Positions 34,766-43,364 of a stretch of DNA of 64,000 nt are shown here, in pieces. Position 1 is the stretch's first letter. Each line of letters starts with the position of its first letter. The notes beneath the pieces are model-generated. The model did not search any database. It saw only the letters and a program-made list of their open reading frames with translations, and was not told the origin of the DNA. Position numbers and translations under genes: made by a program. Source of the DNA: Streptomyces sp. RB17 (lineage in GTDB: Bacteria > Actinomycetota > Actinomycetes > Streptomycetales > Streptomycetaceae); NCBI RefSeq assembly GCF_009604455.1, contig NZ_WEGL01000005.1, positions 682,001 through 746,000 on the forward strand, given 5' to 3'.

Positions 34766-35935
34766 ATGATCACACCCGTGAAGATCGTCGTGCCGGTGAA
34801 GCTGATGCCGGAGGCCGACCAGGCCGCCGCGCTGTCGGCGACTGTGCGCACGGTCAACGACCTGGCGTGCTGGGTCTCCGAGGTGGCGTTCGCCAACGAT
34901 GTGCCGCGTGAGTACGAGCTGCGCAAGCACACCTACGCTCATCTCAAGGAACAGGGGCTGGGGGCGCAGGCGGCGCAGCACGTGATCAAGAAGGTGCGCG
35001 ACGCGTACACCACGCTGCACGCGAACATCCGTGCTGGGAATCTGGGGAAGTCGGGTTCGAAGCGCCGGCTCAGGGCAGAGTCCAAGCCGATCATGTTCCG
35101 GCCCGAATCGGCGCAGCCATATGACGACCGGTGCCTGTCGTGGCAGATGGACGCACAGACGGTGTCCATCTGGACGACCGCAGGCCGGATCAAAAACGTC
35201 CGCTTCGCCTGCTCCACTCACGCCCTCAAGACGCTCCGGGAATACCGCAAGGGCGAGTCCGACCTGATCGAGCGTGACGGCGCCTTCTACCTGATCGCCA
35301 CGTGCGAGATTCCCGAGGCTGAGCAGTACGAGCCTGACCACTTCATCGGCGTGGATCTCGGGATCGTGAACATCGCCACCACGTCCACCGGCTACCAGGC
35401 CGCCGGACGGCAGCTGAACCGGTACCGCAAGCGTCAGCTCGCCCTGCGGGCCAAGCTCCAGAAGAAGCGCACCAAGAGCGCCAAGCGCAGGCTCAAGGAG
35501 CGCTCCCGCCGCGAGCAGCGGCACGTGAAGAACACCAACCACATCATCGCCAAGACGATCGTGACCGAGGCTGAACGCACCTTTGCCGGACTCTGTCTGG
35601 AAGAACTCAAGGGAATCCGGCAGAGGGTACGGCTCCGCAAGCCCCAACGGGTCGCACTCCACTCCTGGGCCTTCGCCCAGCTTGGGGAGTTCATCGTCTA
35701 CAAGGCACGCCGGGCCGGTGTGCCCGTGGTGTACGTCGATCCCGCCTACTCCTCACGGGAGTGCGCGCACTGCGGCCACGTGGACCGGCTCAACCGGACC
35801 TCCCAAGCCACCTTCGTATGCCGGTCGTGCGGCGTCGTTGCGCACGCCGACCGGAACGCTTCCCACGTCCTCGCCCGCAGGGGCGAGAACGTGTGGACCG
35901 CGGGGCGTGAGTCACGCGTCCCTGCCACCCCATAA
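34766..35935 (+). CDS. tnpB: TnpB (RuvC-type RNA-guided nuclease family), intact
   Basis: The 389-residue protein has the three RuvC acidic positions at D197 (FIGVDLGIVNIATT), E279 (LCLEELKGIRQ) and D362 (VAHADRNASHVLA), and a four-Cys zinc ribbon at C333/C336 (ECAHCGHVDRLNRT) and C352/C355 (VCRSCG). ATG 34766 is chosen because the TnpB fold begins with VKIVVPVKLMPEADQ. Characterised TnpB proteins are omega-RNA-guided DNA nucleases that cut the empty donor site. Everything needed for activity seems present although the partner TnpA is dead, so it could persist as a stand-alone nuclease. Confidence 0.93.
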   Translation: MITPVKIVVPVKLMPEADQAAALSATVRTVNDLACWVSEVAFANDVPREYELRKHTYAHLKEQGLGAQAAQHVIKKVRDAYTTLHANIRAGNLGKSGSKRRLRAESKPIMFRPESAQPYDDRCLSWQMDAQTVSIWTTAGRIKNVRFACSTHALKTLREYRKGESDLIERDGAFYLIATCEIPEAEQYEPDHFIGVDLGIVNIATTSTGYQAAGRQLNRYRKRQLALRAKLQKKRTKSAKRRLKERSRREQRHVKNTNHIIAKTIVTEAERTFAGLCLEELKGIRQRVRLRKPQRVALHSWAFAQLGEFIVYKARRAGVPVVYVDPAYSSRECAHCGHVDRLNRTSQATFVCRSCGVVAHADRNASHVLARRGENVWTAGRESRVPATP

Positions 35936-36012
35936 CGGGGTGTCTGGACGGAGGAGCCCACCCAGCAGCCAGTTGGACGCTACCTCCAAACCCGGTCCCT
36001 TCAGGGCCGGGT
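35926..36012 (+). ncRNA. Candidate omega-RNA / right-end region of the TnpB element
   Basis: The stretch from the tnpB 3' end to the element's right end holds two hairpins, CACCCC/GGGGTG (35926-35942) and ACCCGG/CCGGGT (35990-36012). In characterised IS200/IS605 systems the guide RNA comes from exactly this region, its 3' end reading into flanking DNA (here the GH6 gene end). This is inferred by position only. Confidence 0.4.
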
Positions 36013-37298
36013 CAAGTTGACCGGTTGAACGTCAGGCGCGGTACCGCGTTCCGGGCCAGTGCGTGGGCCTGGTCGGGCCACCAGGCGCCGGCGGGTGGGT
36101 CGACGATGCCGTACTCGGGGTCGATCGTGCCGCCGGTGTTGCGCGTGCAGCTGCCGTCGGACTCACCGGGGGTCTTGATCCACAGGTAGGCGTCGACGAG
36201 CGGGACGCCGGTGTCGGTGGTGGGGCGTGGGCCGAGACCGCGCCCGGGCGCGTTGCACCAGCTCTCCGGGTCCCCGCTGTACTTGCCCGGCGCCGGGGTC
36301 CAGGCGCCCCGGCCGTCGCGGCTGGTGTCGATCACGAAGTGACGCAGCTCGTCGGCCGGCGGGGTGCCCACGTTCTGGTCGAACCAGGCGTCGGTCCACC
36401 GCCAGGTGGCGGGGTCCGTGGGGGAGACGGCGTCGCCGGGGGCGCCGTCGTTGGGGGCGGCGGACGAGTAGTACTGGCTGGCGCACCAGTCGGTGTGGCC
36501 GCGTGCCTGCTCGGGGCCTTTGGTGGCGAACCAGAGGCACTTGGCGATCCATGTGCCGTATCTGGCGTTGTGGTCGGTGGGGTGGTTGTTGGAGACGTTC
36601 AGGGTGAAGCCGTCGCCGTACTGGACCCCGGCGTCCTGCAGTCGCTGTGCGATGTCGCCGACGGCCCGCCACTGTACGTTGCCGGCATCCAGGTAGACCG
36701 CGGTGCGGGGCTGGGCCTTCAGGGTCTTGACGGCGTATTCGAGGTCGGCGATGCGGGCGGCGGTGAGTTCGCCGGTCGGGTCGGTGGTGGGCCCGCAGTC
36801 GCTGGGAAGGTTGGCCAGGCCGTCGGGTTCGACGACGACCACCGCTTTGTCGTCGCCGATGCCGGCGGCGAAGGCGTCGATCCACTGGCGGTAGGCGGCG
36901 GAGGATGCGGCTCCGCCGCTGGAGTACTGGGAGCAGTCCCGGCCCGGTATGTCGTAGGCGACCAGGACGGGGGTCCGGTCGACGGCCCGGGCCCGGCGGA
37001 CGAGGTTGTTCACCTTGACGTGCACCTCGTCGGGCGTGCCCTCGGTGAACCATTCGGCCTGCGGCCAGCTTGCGAGTCTGGCCATGTTCGTGGCGTCCTC
37101 GATGTCGCCGTTCCTGAAGTCGACGAGGGCCTGCTTCGCCGCCTTGCTGTGCGGGTCCACATAGAACTTCGTGGCGGGGGTGACCACGTCCTGCGCGGGC
37201 GTGGGCGTGGCCTGGGCTTGTGTCGCGGTGAGGGCGCCGCAGACGGTGAGCGCCGCGATGACGGCGGCCGCGCGGCGCCGGAGGCTGCGTGGATTCAT
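36012..37298 (-). CDS. GH6 cellulase (secreted)
   Basis: The 428-residue protein has a signal peptide (RRRAAAVIAALTVCGALTATQAQA) and a GH6 fold: TKFYVDPHSKAAKQAL, LVAYDIPGRDCSQYSSGG, VVVVEPDGLANLPSDC (catalytic-region Asp after VEPD), AVYLDAGNVQW, FTLNVSNNHPT, FVIDTSRDGRGAW and LWIKTPGESDGSC. It hydrolyses cellulose beta-1,4 bonds. No cellulose-binding module is attached. The stop codon TGA falls inside the terminal TCAA of the adjacent TnpB element. It is the downstream partner of a second GH6 gene, with a hairpin between. Confidence 0.92.
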   Translation of the reverse strand: MNPRSLRRRAAAVIAALTVCGALTATQAQATPTPAQDVVTPATKFYVDPHSKAAKQALVDFRNGDIEDATNMARLASWPQAEWFTEGTPDEVHVKVNNLVRRARAVDRTPVLVAYDIPGRDCSQYSSGGAASSAAYRQWIDAFAAGIGDDKAVVVVEPDGLANLPSDCGPTTDPTGELTAARIADLEYAVKTLKAQPRTAVYLDAGNVQWRAVGDIAQRLQDAGVQYGDGFTLNVSNNHPTDHNARYGTWIAKCLWFATKGPEQARGHTDWCASQYYSSAAPNDGAPGDAVSPTDPATWRWTDAWFDQNVGTPPADELRHFVIDTSRDGRGAWTPAPGKYSGDPESWCNAPGRGLGPRPTTDTGVPLVDAYLWIKTPGESDGSCTRNTGGTIDPEYGIVDPPAGAWWPDQAHALARNAVPRLTFNRST

Positions 37299-37413
37299 GA
37301 CTGCTCCTGGACGGTGGATGGGTGAGGGGGTGTCTGCCCCAGGGCGGTCCGCCGGCCGCCTGTGCGGAAGGCGGTGAGCTGTGGACCGGGCGGGGCTGCG
37401 GCGGGTGGTGCTC

Positions 37414-37449
37414 GTGGCCCGGTGGCGGGGCAGGGGCGTACCGGGCCAC
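37414..37449. terminator. Stem-loop between the two GH6 genes
   Basis: GTGGCCCGGT pairs with ACCGGGCCAC over 10 bp with a 16-nt loop, immediately after the first GH6 stop. It probably terminates or attenuates transcription into the second cellulase. Confidence 0.65.
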
Positions 37450-37461
37450 GGGGACCCGGGT

Positions 37462-38427
37462 TCAGTAGCCGTAGATCATCTTGTAGGCGACCTCGGGGAG
37501 GAACTGTCCGGCCGAGGAGCCCGTTCCTACGCCGCAGTTGCCGTCGGACTCGCCCGGGGTCTTGATCCACAGGAGCATCTCGGCGCCTCCGCCCGTCTGG
37601 GTCGGGGTGCCGGTGCGGCGGCCCGAGGGGTTGCACCACTGGCCGTTGGAGCCGTTGCCATTGCGGCTGGTGTCCACGACGAACGGCTTGGTGTAGCCGT
37701 AGCGGGCGTTGAGTTCGCTGTTGACGGCGTTGCCGTAGGCGATGTTCTCGGCCGTGGTGTAGTAGTTCGAGATGTTGAGCGAGAAGCCGTGGGCCTGTCG
37801 CAGGCCGGCTTCGTGGAGGCGCTGGGCCATGGTCGCCGGGCTCGCCCAGCCCGGGTTGCCGGCGTCGAGGTAGACCCAGGTGTTGGGCGCCTGACGGTTG
37901 AACTGCGTGAGGGCGCCGGTGATCATGCTCTTGCGTTCGTCGATCTGAGCCTGGGTCATGCAGCCGTAGTCCGCGAGGGAGTCCGGTTCGAGCAGGACGA
38001 TGGCCGGGCGGTTGGCGATACCGCCGGCGAACTGGGCGATCCAGCTCGCGTAAGCGGACGGCGATGCGGCTCCGCCGGCGGAGTGTCCGCCGCAGTAGTC
38101 GCGGTTGTAGATGTCGTACGCGACGAGGATGGGCAGCTTGTCCTGGCCGTCCGCCGCGCCGACGTAGGCACCTGTGGCGGTGCCGATGGTGCCGCTCCAG
38201 GAGCCGAACCAGTGGGCCATCGGGGTGTTGGCGATGAAGGAGTTGATCGCGGTCGCCCGGCCGTCTCCGGGGTTGGCGGCCACCCACCGCTTCGCGCTGG
38301 AGTCGGGGTCCACGTAGAACCCGCTGGTCATGCCGGTCGGGTCGGCGGCGTGGGCGGACGGTGCGACGGCGAGCGCCAGCGGCAGAGCGAAGAACGCTGC
38401 CACGAGGGCGCGGAGTCTGCGGCGCAT
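37462..38427 (-). CDS. GH6 endoglucanase (secreted, compact)
   Basis: The 321-residue protein has a signal peptide (RRRLRALVAAFFALPLALAV, cut after AHA) and the GH6 landmarks GFYVDPDSSAKRWV, LVAYDIYNRDYCGGHSAGG, IVLLEPDSLADYGC, TWVYLDAGNPGW, FSLNISNYYTT, FVVDTSRNGNG and LWIKTPGESDGNCG. The length equals a bare catalytic domain such as CelA-type endoglucanases. Start ATG at 38427 precedes the signal peptide directly. Two CebR-type boxes lie 94-124 bp upstream, so it should be induced by cello-oligosaccharides. Confidence 0.93.
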   Translation of the reverse strand: MRRRLRALVAAFFALPLALAVAPSAHAADPTGMTSGFYVDPDSSAKRWVAANPGDGRATAINSFIANTPMAHWFGSWSGTIGTATGAYVGAADGQDKLPILVAYDIYNRDYCGGHSAGGAASPSAYASWIAQFAGGIANRPAIVLLEPDSLADYGCMTQAQIDERKSMITGALTQFNRQAPNTWVYLDAGNPGWASPATMAQRLHEAGLRQAHGFSLNISNYYTTAENIAYGNAVNSELNARYGYTKPFVVDTSRNGNGSNGQWCNPSGRRTGTPTQTGGGAEMLLWIKTPGESDGNCGVGTGSSAGQFLPEVAYKMIYGY

Positions 38428-38520
38428 GACAGTACCTCGGTTTCCTGGTGGGGATGCGTCGCGCGCTCTCGTCCCGAGCGTGCGACGCACTGAGGAAGTG
38501 GGGTGGTACGACGTGCGAGG

Positions 38521-38550
38521 TGGGAGCGCTCCCAATTGGAAGCGCTCCCA
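38521..38550. promoter_or_regulatory. Two CebR-type operators upstream of GH6 gene
   Basis: TGGGAGCGCTCCCA (38521-38534) is the exact CebR-box palindrome known in Streptomyces. TGGAAGCGCTCCCA (38537-38550) differs at one base. They lie between the cellulase gene and the LacI-family regulator gene. Confidence 0.8.
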
Positions 38551-38672
38551 ACGGTGCTGAGAATCCTTGGGGTGTGGCCGGTATCCTGTGGCGCCCTGAT
38601 GAACCTGTCAAGAGCTGCTGCGCACCCCGCACTTCACAGGGCGGAAACAAGGCTCTACAGTCCCTGAAAACC

Positions 38673-38684
38673 GGAAGCGCTTCC
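38673..38684. promoter_or_regulatory. Third CebR-like box upstream of lacI-type gene
   Basis: GGAAGCGCTTCC is a perfect 12-bp palindrome sharing the GAAGCGCTTCC core, 66 bp before the regulator start codon, which suggests autoregulation. Confidence 0.55.
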
Positions 38685-38750
38685 AGCCGAACCGGATCGG
38701 GGCCGGACGAGACGCCTTCGGCGAGGCCGGGAGGGAAAGGCTCACAGTTC

Positions 38751-39764
38751 ATGGCAGAGGATGTGCCACGTCGGCAGTCGACGCTCGACGAGGTTGCCGA
38801 ACGCGCCGGCGTCTCCCGTTCGGTGGCCTCCCGCGTCCTCAACAACGCCCCGCACGTCAGCCGCGCCAAACGCGAGGCGGTCGAACGGGCCGTCCAGCAG
38901 CTCGGTTACGTGCGCAATCCGACCGCACGCGCGCTGGCCACCCGCCAGACGGGAGCGGCCGCCCTGGTCGTCGCGGGAGAGGATCCGTCGATTTTCGCGG
39001 ACCCCTTCTTCGCCCAGGTGATCGTGGGGGCGTCGGCCGCCCTGGAGGAGGCCGACCTGCATCTGATGCTGTGTCTGGCCGCCTCCGACCGGGGTCGCAA
39101 GCGGGTGGAGGAGCTCCTTCGCTCGAAGGGCGCCGACGGCGTCATGCTGATGGCGCTGCGTGAGAGCGATCCGCTGGTCCGTACGGCCGAGGAGGCGGAG
39201 ATGCCCGTCGTGTTCGGCGGACGCCCGGTCGGTGCGGCTCCCCGGTGGTACGTGGACGTCGACAACGCCGGCGGAGCGCGCGAGGCCACCGAGTACCTGC
39301 TCTCGCGTGGCCGGACCCATGTGGCCACGATCTGCGGGCGGCTGGACACCGAGGTCGGGCGCGCCCGGTACCGCGGCTACCAGGACGCGATGCTGGCAGC
39401 CGGCCTGACCCCGTACCCGCCGCGGGAAGGCGACTTCACCGAGCCCGGCGGAGCCGCCGCCATGGCCGCACTGCTGGCGAACCACCCTGAGGTGACCGGG
39501 GTGTTCGCCGCCAACGACAACATGGGGGCGGGTGCGCTGCGCGCCTTGCGTGAGGCCGGCCGGGCGGTCCCCGCCGACGTCGCTGTCGTCGGCTTCGACG
39601 ACCTGACCGTCGCCCGGATCGCCGATCCGCCGCTCACCACCGTCCATCAGCCCATAACGGCTTTGGGGCGGGAGATGGCGCGCATGCTCGTCGCGCTCAT
39701 CAACGGGCAGGACCCCACCCCGCTGATCCTGCCCACCCGTCTGGTCACCCGCTCCAGCGCCTGA
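38751..39764 (+). CDS. LacI-family regulator, CebR-like
   Basis: The 337-residue protein has the LacI HTH with hinge (TLDEVAERAGVSRSVASRVL, NNAPHVSRAKREAVERAVQQ) and a periplasmic-binding-protein-like effector domain (GVMLMALRESDPLV, VVFGGRPVGAAPRWYVDVDN, GVFAANDNMGAGALRALREA, VAVVGFDDLTVARIADPPLT). CebR-type boxes upstream of it and of the GH6 genes support a role in cellulose utilisation, with cellobiose/cellotriose as the likely inducer. It might instead be a paralogue of CebR; the main cebEFG-bglC operon is not here. Confidence 0.92.
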   Translation: MAEDVPRRQSTLDEVAERAGVSRSVASRVLNNAPHVSRAKREAVERAVQQLGYVRNPTARALATRQTGAAALVVAGEDPSIFADPFFAQVIVGASAALEEADLHLMLCLAASDRGRKRVEELLRSKGADGVMLMALRESDPLVRTAEEAEMPVVFGGRPVGAAPRWYVDVDNAGGAREATEYLLSRGRTHVATICGRLDTEVGRARYRGYQDAMLAAGLTPYPPREGDFTEPGGAAAMAALLANHPEVTGVFAANDNMGAGALRALREAGRAVPADVAVVGFDDLTVARIADPPLTTVHQPITALGREMARMLVALINGQDPTPLILPTRLVTRSSA

Positions 39765-40414
39765 CAGCGCTCTGCTTCTGACTGCTGGGCGCTCAGTCCC
39801 TGCCGACGGAGCGCGAAGGGGCACGCAGCTGCGAGGGATCCGACAACGCTGGACGTGGATCGCACCGTGCTCGCCGACCTCGTGATGGGCATCCCCGAAG
39901 GCACGGTCCGGTCGCGGAATCAGGAGTGACGGGCCCCAAGGATGCCGCGGAGTGCCGTGGTTGGGGAGCCGGCGTGGTACTGCTCGGCGAGGCACCGGTC
40001 CGCTCGGAGGACTCGTGCAGCGCCGTGCGCGAGTCCATCGAGGTGCCGGGCCGTGAAGGCGTACGGCTCGCCCAGTGGCACACCTGGACATGCCGGCCGA
40101 GCCACCACGCCCTCGCCGCATCGGGTGGAAGCACTCCGGGTTCGGCGGGCGAGTTGTCTGCGGTCGACCGCAGGCCCCGCCACTGTCCAGGGCGCGACGT
40201 TCATCGGGCCGACTGTTGCCCCGGCAGGAGGCATCGGCGCGCAGTCGGACCGAAGCGCGTTGAGTCGCTGCGGCCCGACTGCATACGAAGTTCGTCACCA
40301 GTTGGCGCGGTCAACAGTCGGCCGCTGGAAGTGGAGCTGATGGCGGGGGAGCCGAGGACGAAGAACCTGGCCGGGGAGCCGCGCCCCTCGGCGACGGCCC
40401 CGTGCTCGCTGCTC
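39765..40414. other. Gene-poor interval
   Basis: No complete gene is recognised. A short plus-strand piece at about 39850-39929 (VLADLVMGIPEGTVRSRNQE) resembles the end of a sigma-70 region 4 helix-turn-helix and may be a fragment. The rest looks like non-coding debris. Confidence 0.3.
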
Positions 40415-40560
40415 TTTTTCAGGTGGGCGAAGCCGTGGTCGACGGGAGCGCGTCCGGCGGCCGGGACGCTGTTGGCCTGCTTCTGGCCCGGGGTGAGCTT
40501 GCGGGCGCGGGTGGCCTTGTAGCCGGTGACGATGACCTGGGCGGCGGGTTTCTACGCTGA
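40415..40560 (-). pseudogene. DDE transposase fragment
   Basis: The minus strand reads IVTGYKATRARKLTPGQKQA, then AAGRAPVDHGFAHLKKSS, before degenerating. This is the part of a DDE transposase upstream of the C-terminal helix preserved at 26.2 kb, so both are pieces of the same transposase family. Confidence 0.5.
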
Positions 40561-40670
40561 CCTCGGTCGCGCATGACTGATCGTCAGTCCGGCGACGGCG
40601 AGTGGCCGGCGAAGAGGCCTGCCCCGGGCCGTGCTGCGGGTACTCGTGGAGGACGCCGTCGAGGCCGGGA

Positions 40671-41111
40671 TCAGGCATGCTGGTCCTTGTCCGTCGCCAG
40701 CCAGGCTTGAAGGTTTGTCGGGTCGATGGGAATCGAGACATGCTCGTGGGTGATCAACCACTTGCCGTTCGACCGTCGCAGGCAGACCGTCTCGCGCACC
40801 CATATCGAGGCTTGGAGCCCGCCCCTGCGCTCTCCCGAATCCAGGTGAAGCATGTTGGCGAACGCCGCGTCCCCATCTGCCACGATGGTCAGCTCATGCG
40901 TTTCCAGGCTGATGGGGCCCTCGTAGCCGTCGAACCAGCGCACGAAATTGCGGCAGACTTCTTCGGTTCCCGTGAACCGAAGCGGGGCGACGGCGTCGTA
41001 GTAGACGATGTCGGGAGCATAGTGCTCCATGAGCCGGTCGATGTCCTTCGACCGCTGGGCGTCGGTGCGACGCTCCAGAAGCGTCCTGATTTGGGAGTCG
41101 TCGGTGGTCAT
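40671..41111 (-). CDS. SnoaL-like / DUF4440 protein
   Basis: The 146-residue protein of the NTF2-like fold reads IRTLLERRTDAQRSKDIDRL, YAPDIVYYDAVAPLRFTG, FVRWFDGYEGPISLETHELT and WLITHEHVSIPID. Such proteins are ketosteroid-isomerase-like and often bind small aromatic ligands. ATG at 41111 has GAAGGAG upstream. It is the last gene of the run SnoaL-YceI-membrane protein-multicopper oxidase-SnoaL. A sequence relative (same length, same ending) heads that run at 43988. Confidence 0.83.
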   Translation of the reverse strand: MTTDDSQIRTLLERRTDAQRSKDIDRLMEHYAPDIVYYDAVAPLRFTGTEEVCRNFVRWFDGYEGPISLETHELTIVADGDAAFANMLHLDSGERRGGLQASIWVRETVCLRRSNGKWLITHEHVSIPIDPTNLQAWLATDKDQHA

Positions 41112-41173
41112 GGCCTGCTCCTTCGAGAGATCGGCAAGGCTTGGTAGACGGCCGTTCCGTGATACGGCGGGTG

Positions 41174-42841
41174 TCAGGTGATTTCGAGGTTGGCCATCAT
41201 TCCCATGTCCTCGTGTTCGGCGTTGTGGCAGTGGAAGAGGTAACGGCCGCGGTAGCCGTCGAATCGGGTGATGATCTCCGCCGACTCGCCCGGCCGCAGG
41301 GAGACGGTGTCCTTGAGGCCCGCGTCGTGCGGAAGCGGGGCCCGGCCGCCGCGCGAGAGGATGCGGAATCCGACGAGGTGCAGGTGGACGGGGTGGTGGA
41401 CATCGGCGACCAGTCGCCAGACCTCGATGTCCCCGAAGCCTGTGGTGACGTCCGTGCGGGAGGGGTCGAAGGGACGTCCGCCGATCAGCCAGACATGGCG
41501 GCCGTCCTTGCGGCCCGCGCGGAAGGCGAACTCGCGGACCCGGGTGGCGTCCTGACGGCGCCACACCGGCAGGTCCTCGGACAGGACACGGGGGACACGG
41601 CTGTCGTCGGTCGCCCTGCGAACGACCTGAAAGGCCATCACATCGCGGCTGCGTCCGGAGCCCAGCCGGTTGACGATCCTGACGCGACCGCCCACCGGCA
41701 CCGCGCCGAAGTCGATGACCACGTCGTAGCGTTCGGCCGGCGCGATCGGCAGTCTCCGGTGCGTGACCGGCGTCGCCAATAGGCCTTGGTCAGCGCCGAC
41801 TTGGACGAGATCGAGCCGGCGCCCGTCCTCCCCGATCGCTTCCAGGGCGTAGTGGCGGGCGTTGGAAGCATTGAGGATGCGCAGCCGGTAGCGGGCCGCG
41901 CCGACCTCGTGGACCGGCCAGGGAGCACCGTTGACGAGGATGACGTCGCCGAGGACCCCGGCCAGGTACGGTTCCCGGACACCCGGCCTCTCCCGGAGCG
42001 TGGGGTCCAGGGCGGGATAGGCGAGTGAGCCGTCGGCGTCGAAGGCGCGGTCCGCGATCATCAGGGGCAGTTCGCGGTCCCCGGCAGGCAGACCGAGCGC
42101 CTCTTCCGCATCGTCGCGGACGATGTGCAGCCCAGCAAGGCCCCGCCAGATCGCGGGAGCGGTGAAGTCCATGCGGTGGTCGTGGTACCAGAGCAGCGTC
42201 GGACGCTGGTCCAGGGGGTAGGTGTACTCCCGCGTCAGTCGGGTGGTCAGCGCCCGTGCATCACCGGCCGTGGCGGGCATGCCGGGCATGGCCCCCATGT
42301 CCATCACGCCCTGCATGCCGCCCATGGCGTGGCCGTCGGTCGGCCAACTCCCGGGCAGGACAAGGTCGGTCGGGTATCCGTCGGAGTCCGGCCGGGTCCG
42401 GCCGCCGTGCAAGTGCACCACGGTCGGCACGGGCAGCTCGTTGCAGTGCGTCACCATGACGGGTCGGCCGCGGCGCGACTCGATCGTCGGCCCCGGGAAG
42501 GTTCCCCCATACGTCCACATCGGCGTCCGGACGCCGGGAAGGATCTCCACCTGGGCTTCGCGCTGCACGATCTCGTAGCGGTCGGCGCCTCCACCGGTGC
42601 CCGCCGGCTTCAGCACGGACGGCAGCGGCAGCGGCACCTGGAACGCAGGTGGCAGCGGCATGGCGCTGCGCAACTCGGCACCCGTCGCCGCCGGGCGGCG
42701 CGACAGCACAGCGGCGGTCGACAGCCCGGTGGCCGCCATCAGCCCGAGCGCCCCACCGATGCCCAAGACCTGGCGCCTGGCCAGTCCGCGAGCACGGCCG
42801 GACCGGTCGTCGGCCGGCATGTCCCTCACCTCGTCACGCAT
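41174..42841 (-). CDS. Multicopper oxidase (exported, Tat-type signal)
   Basis: The 555-residue protein has a twin-arginine signal (GLARRQVLGIGGALGLMAAT) and three cupredoxin domains. The copper ligand motifs are all present: VVHLHGG, LLWYHDHRMD, HPVHLHLVGF and FHCHNAEHEDMGMM (type 1 Met ligand). A Met-rich loop (GHAMGGMQGVMDMGAMPGMP) at about residues 180-200 resembles CueO-type methionine inserts. It oxidises phenols, bilirubin-like compounds or Cu(I) outside the cell. The start overlaps the preceding membrane-protein gene by 8 bp. Confidence 0.94.
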   Translation of the reverse strand: MRDEVRDMPADDRSGRARGLARRQVLGIGGALGLMAATGLSTAAVLSRRPAATGAELRSAMPLPPAFQVPLPLPSVLKPAGTGGGADRYEIVQREAQVEILPGVRTPMWTYGGTFPGPTIESRRGRPVMVTHCNELPVPTVVHLHGGRTRPDSDGYPTDLVLPGSWPTDGHAMGGMQGVMDMGAMPGMPATAGDARALTTRLTREYTYPLDQRPTLLWYHDHRMDFTAPAIWRGLAGLHIVRDDAEEALGLPAGDRELPLMIADRAFDADGSLAYPALDPTLRERPGVREPYLAGVLGDVILVNGAPWPVHEVGAARYRLRILNASNARHYALEAIGEDGRRLDLVQVGADQGLLATPVTHRRLPIAPAERYDVVIDFGAVPVGGRVRIVNRLGSGRSRDVMAFQVVRRATDDSRVPRVLSEDLPVWRRQDATRVREFAFRAGRKDGRHVWLIGGRPFDPSRTDVTTGFGDIEVWRLVADVHHPVHLHLVGFRILSRGGRAPLPHDAGLKDTVSLRPGESAEIITRFDGYRGRYLFHCHNAEHEDMGMMANLEIT

Positions 42842-43325
42842 GGTCGGCCTCCAGTCGATGCGGCTCCTGCACGGTCCGCCCCGCTTTCCCGCCAGGCTGC
42901 GGACGCCGAAGGGGCTGCCGCCATACGGCGATGAACAGCACGGCGAGCGCGACGATGGTCAGCACGCCCAGGGGGAGGTGCAGCCACAGCGCTCCGTCCA
43001 TCCCGGCGAAGTACTGCACCGTCTCCGCCGCCACCAACGCCAGGGTGGCGACGAACGGCCAGGCCCGGCGCAGCCGGACCCAGACGACGACTGCCGCGAT
43101 CAACTGCACACCGCCGAGGGAGGTGACGACGTCGGCGCCGGTCGCGTGCCAGCGCAGCGCGTCGTAGTCGCCGCTCAGATAGACGCCGGCGAACACGGGC
43201 TGACCGAAGATCGCAACCGTGTGCACGCTGACGACCGCGCGCAGCATCCACTCGCAGGACCACTTCCGGTGCGCCGCGTCCGATCGGACCGGTGCGGCCC
43301 GACGGAATCTGCCGATGGTGACCAT
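42834..43325 (-). CDS. Four-helix membrane protein of unknown function
   Basis: The 163-residue protein has four hydrophobic segments (LRAVVSVHTVAIFGQPVFAG; VVTSLGGVQLIAAVVVWV; WPFVATLALVAAETVQYFAG; LHLPLGVLTIVALAVLFIAV). I do not recognise a family with certainty; the helices and conserved His/Glu suggest a possible heme- or metal-associated membrane protein. It sits between yceI and the multicopper oxidase gene, overlapping the latter, so it is probably part of the same redox unit. Confidence 0.6.
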   Translation of the reverse strand: MVTIGRFRRAAPVRSDAAHRKWSCEWMLRAVVSVHTVAIFGQPVFAGVYLSGDYDALRWHATGADVVTSLGGVQLIAAVVVWVRLRRAWPFVATLALVAAETVQYFAGMDGALWLHLPLGVLTIVALAVLFIAVWRQPLRRPQPGGKAGRTVQEPHRLEADHA

Positions 43326-43364
43326 GAGTTGCCTTTCTCGGGCCTTGCCAACTGCCCGTCCGGG

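Larger units (their letters stand above)
34307..36015. mobile_element. IS605-type element with broken tnpA and intact tnpB
   Basis: Divergent tnpA and tnpB lie between subterminal hairpins: CCCGACCG/CGGCCGGG at 34325-34344 and ACCCGG/CCGGGT at 35990-36012. By analogy with the element at 50.7 kb, the right end is TCAA (36012-36015), and the left flank TTCAG (34302-34306) would be the target pentamer. There is no target duplication, as expected for this single-strand transposon group. The boundaries are inferred. Confidence 0.72.

Noticed and set aside
34370..36015. Possible CRISPR-Cas12f-like system at the TnpB gene
   Set aside because: No repeat array is present; hairpins and the tnpA remnant identify an IS605-type element.
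37295..38869. A 524-codon minus frame over the cellulase region
   Set aside because: It is a low-complexity shadow of the GH6 gene in another frame without any family motif.
40010..40550. Plus-strand frame of nearly 200 codons
   Set aside because: The opposite strand carries a recognisable transposase fragment, and the plus frame has no family features.
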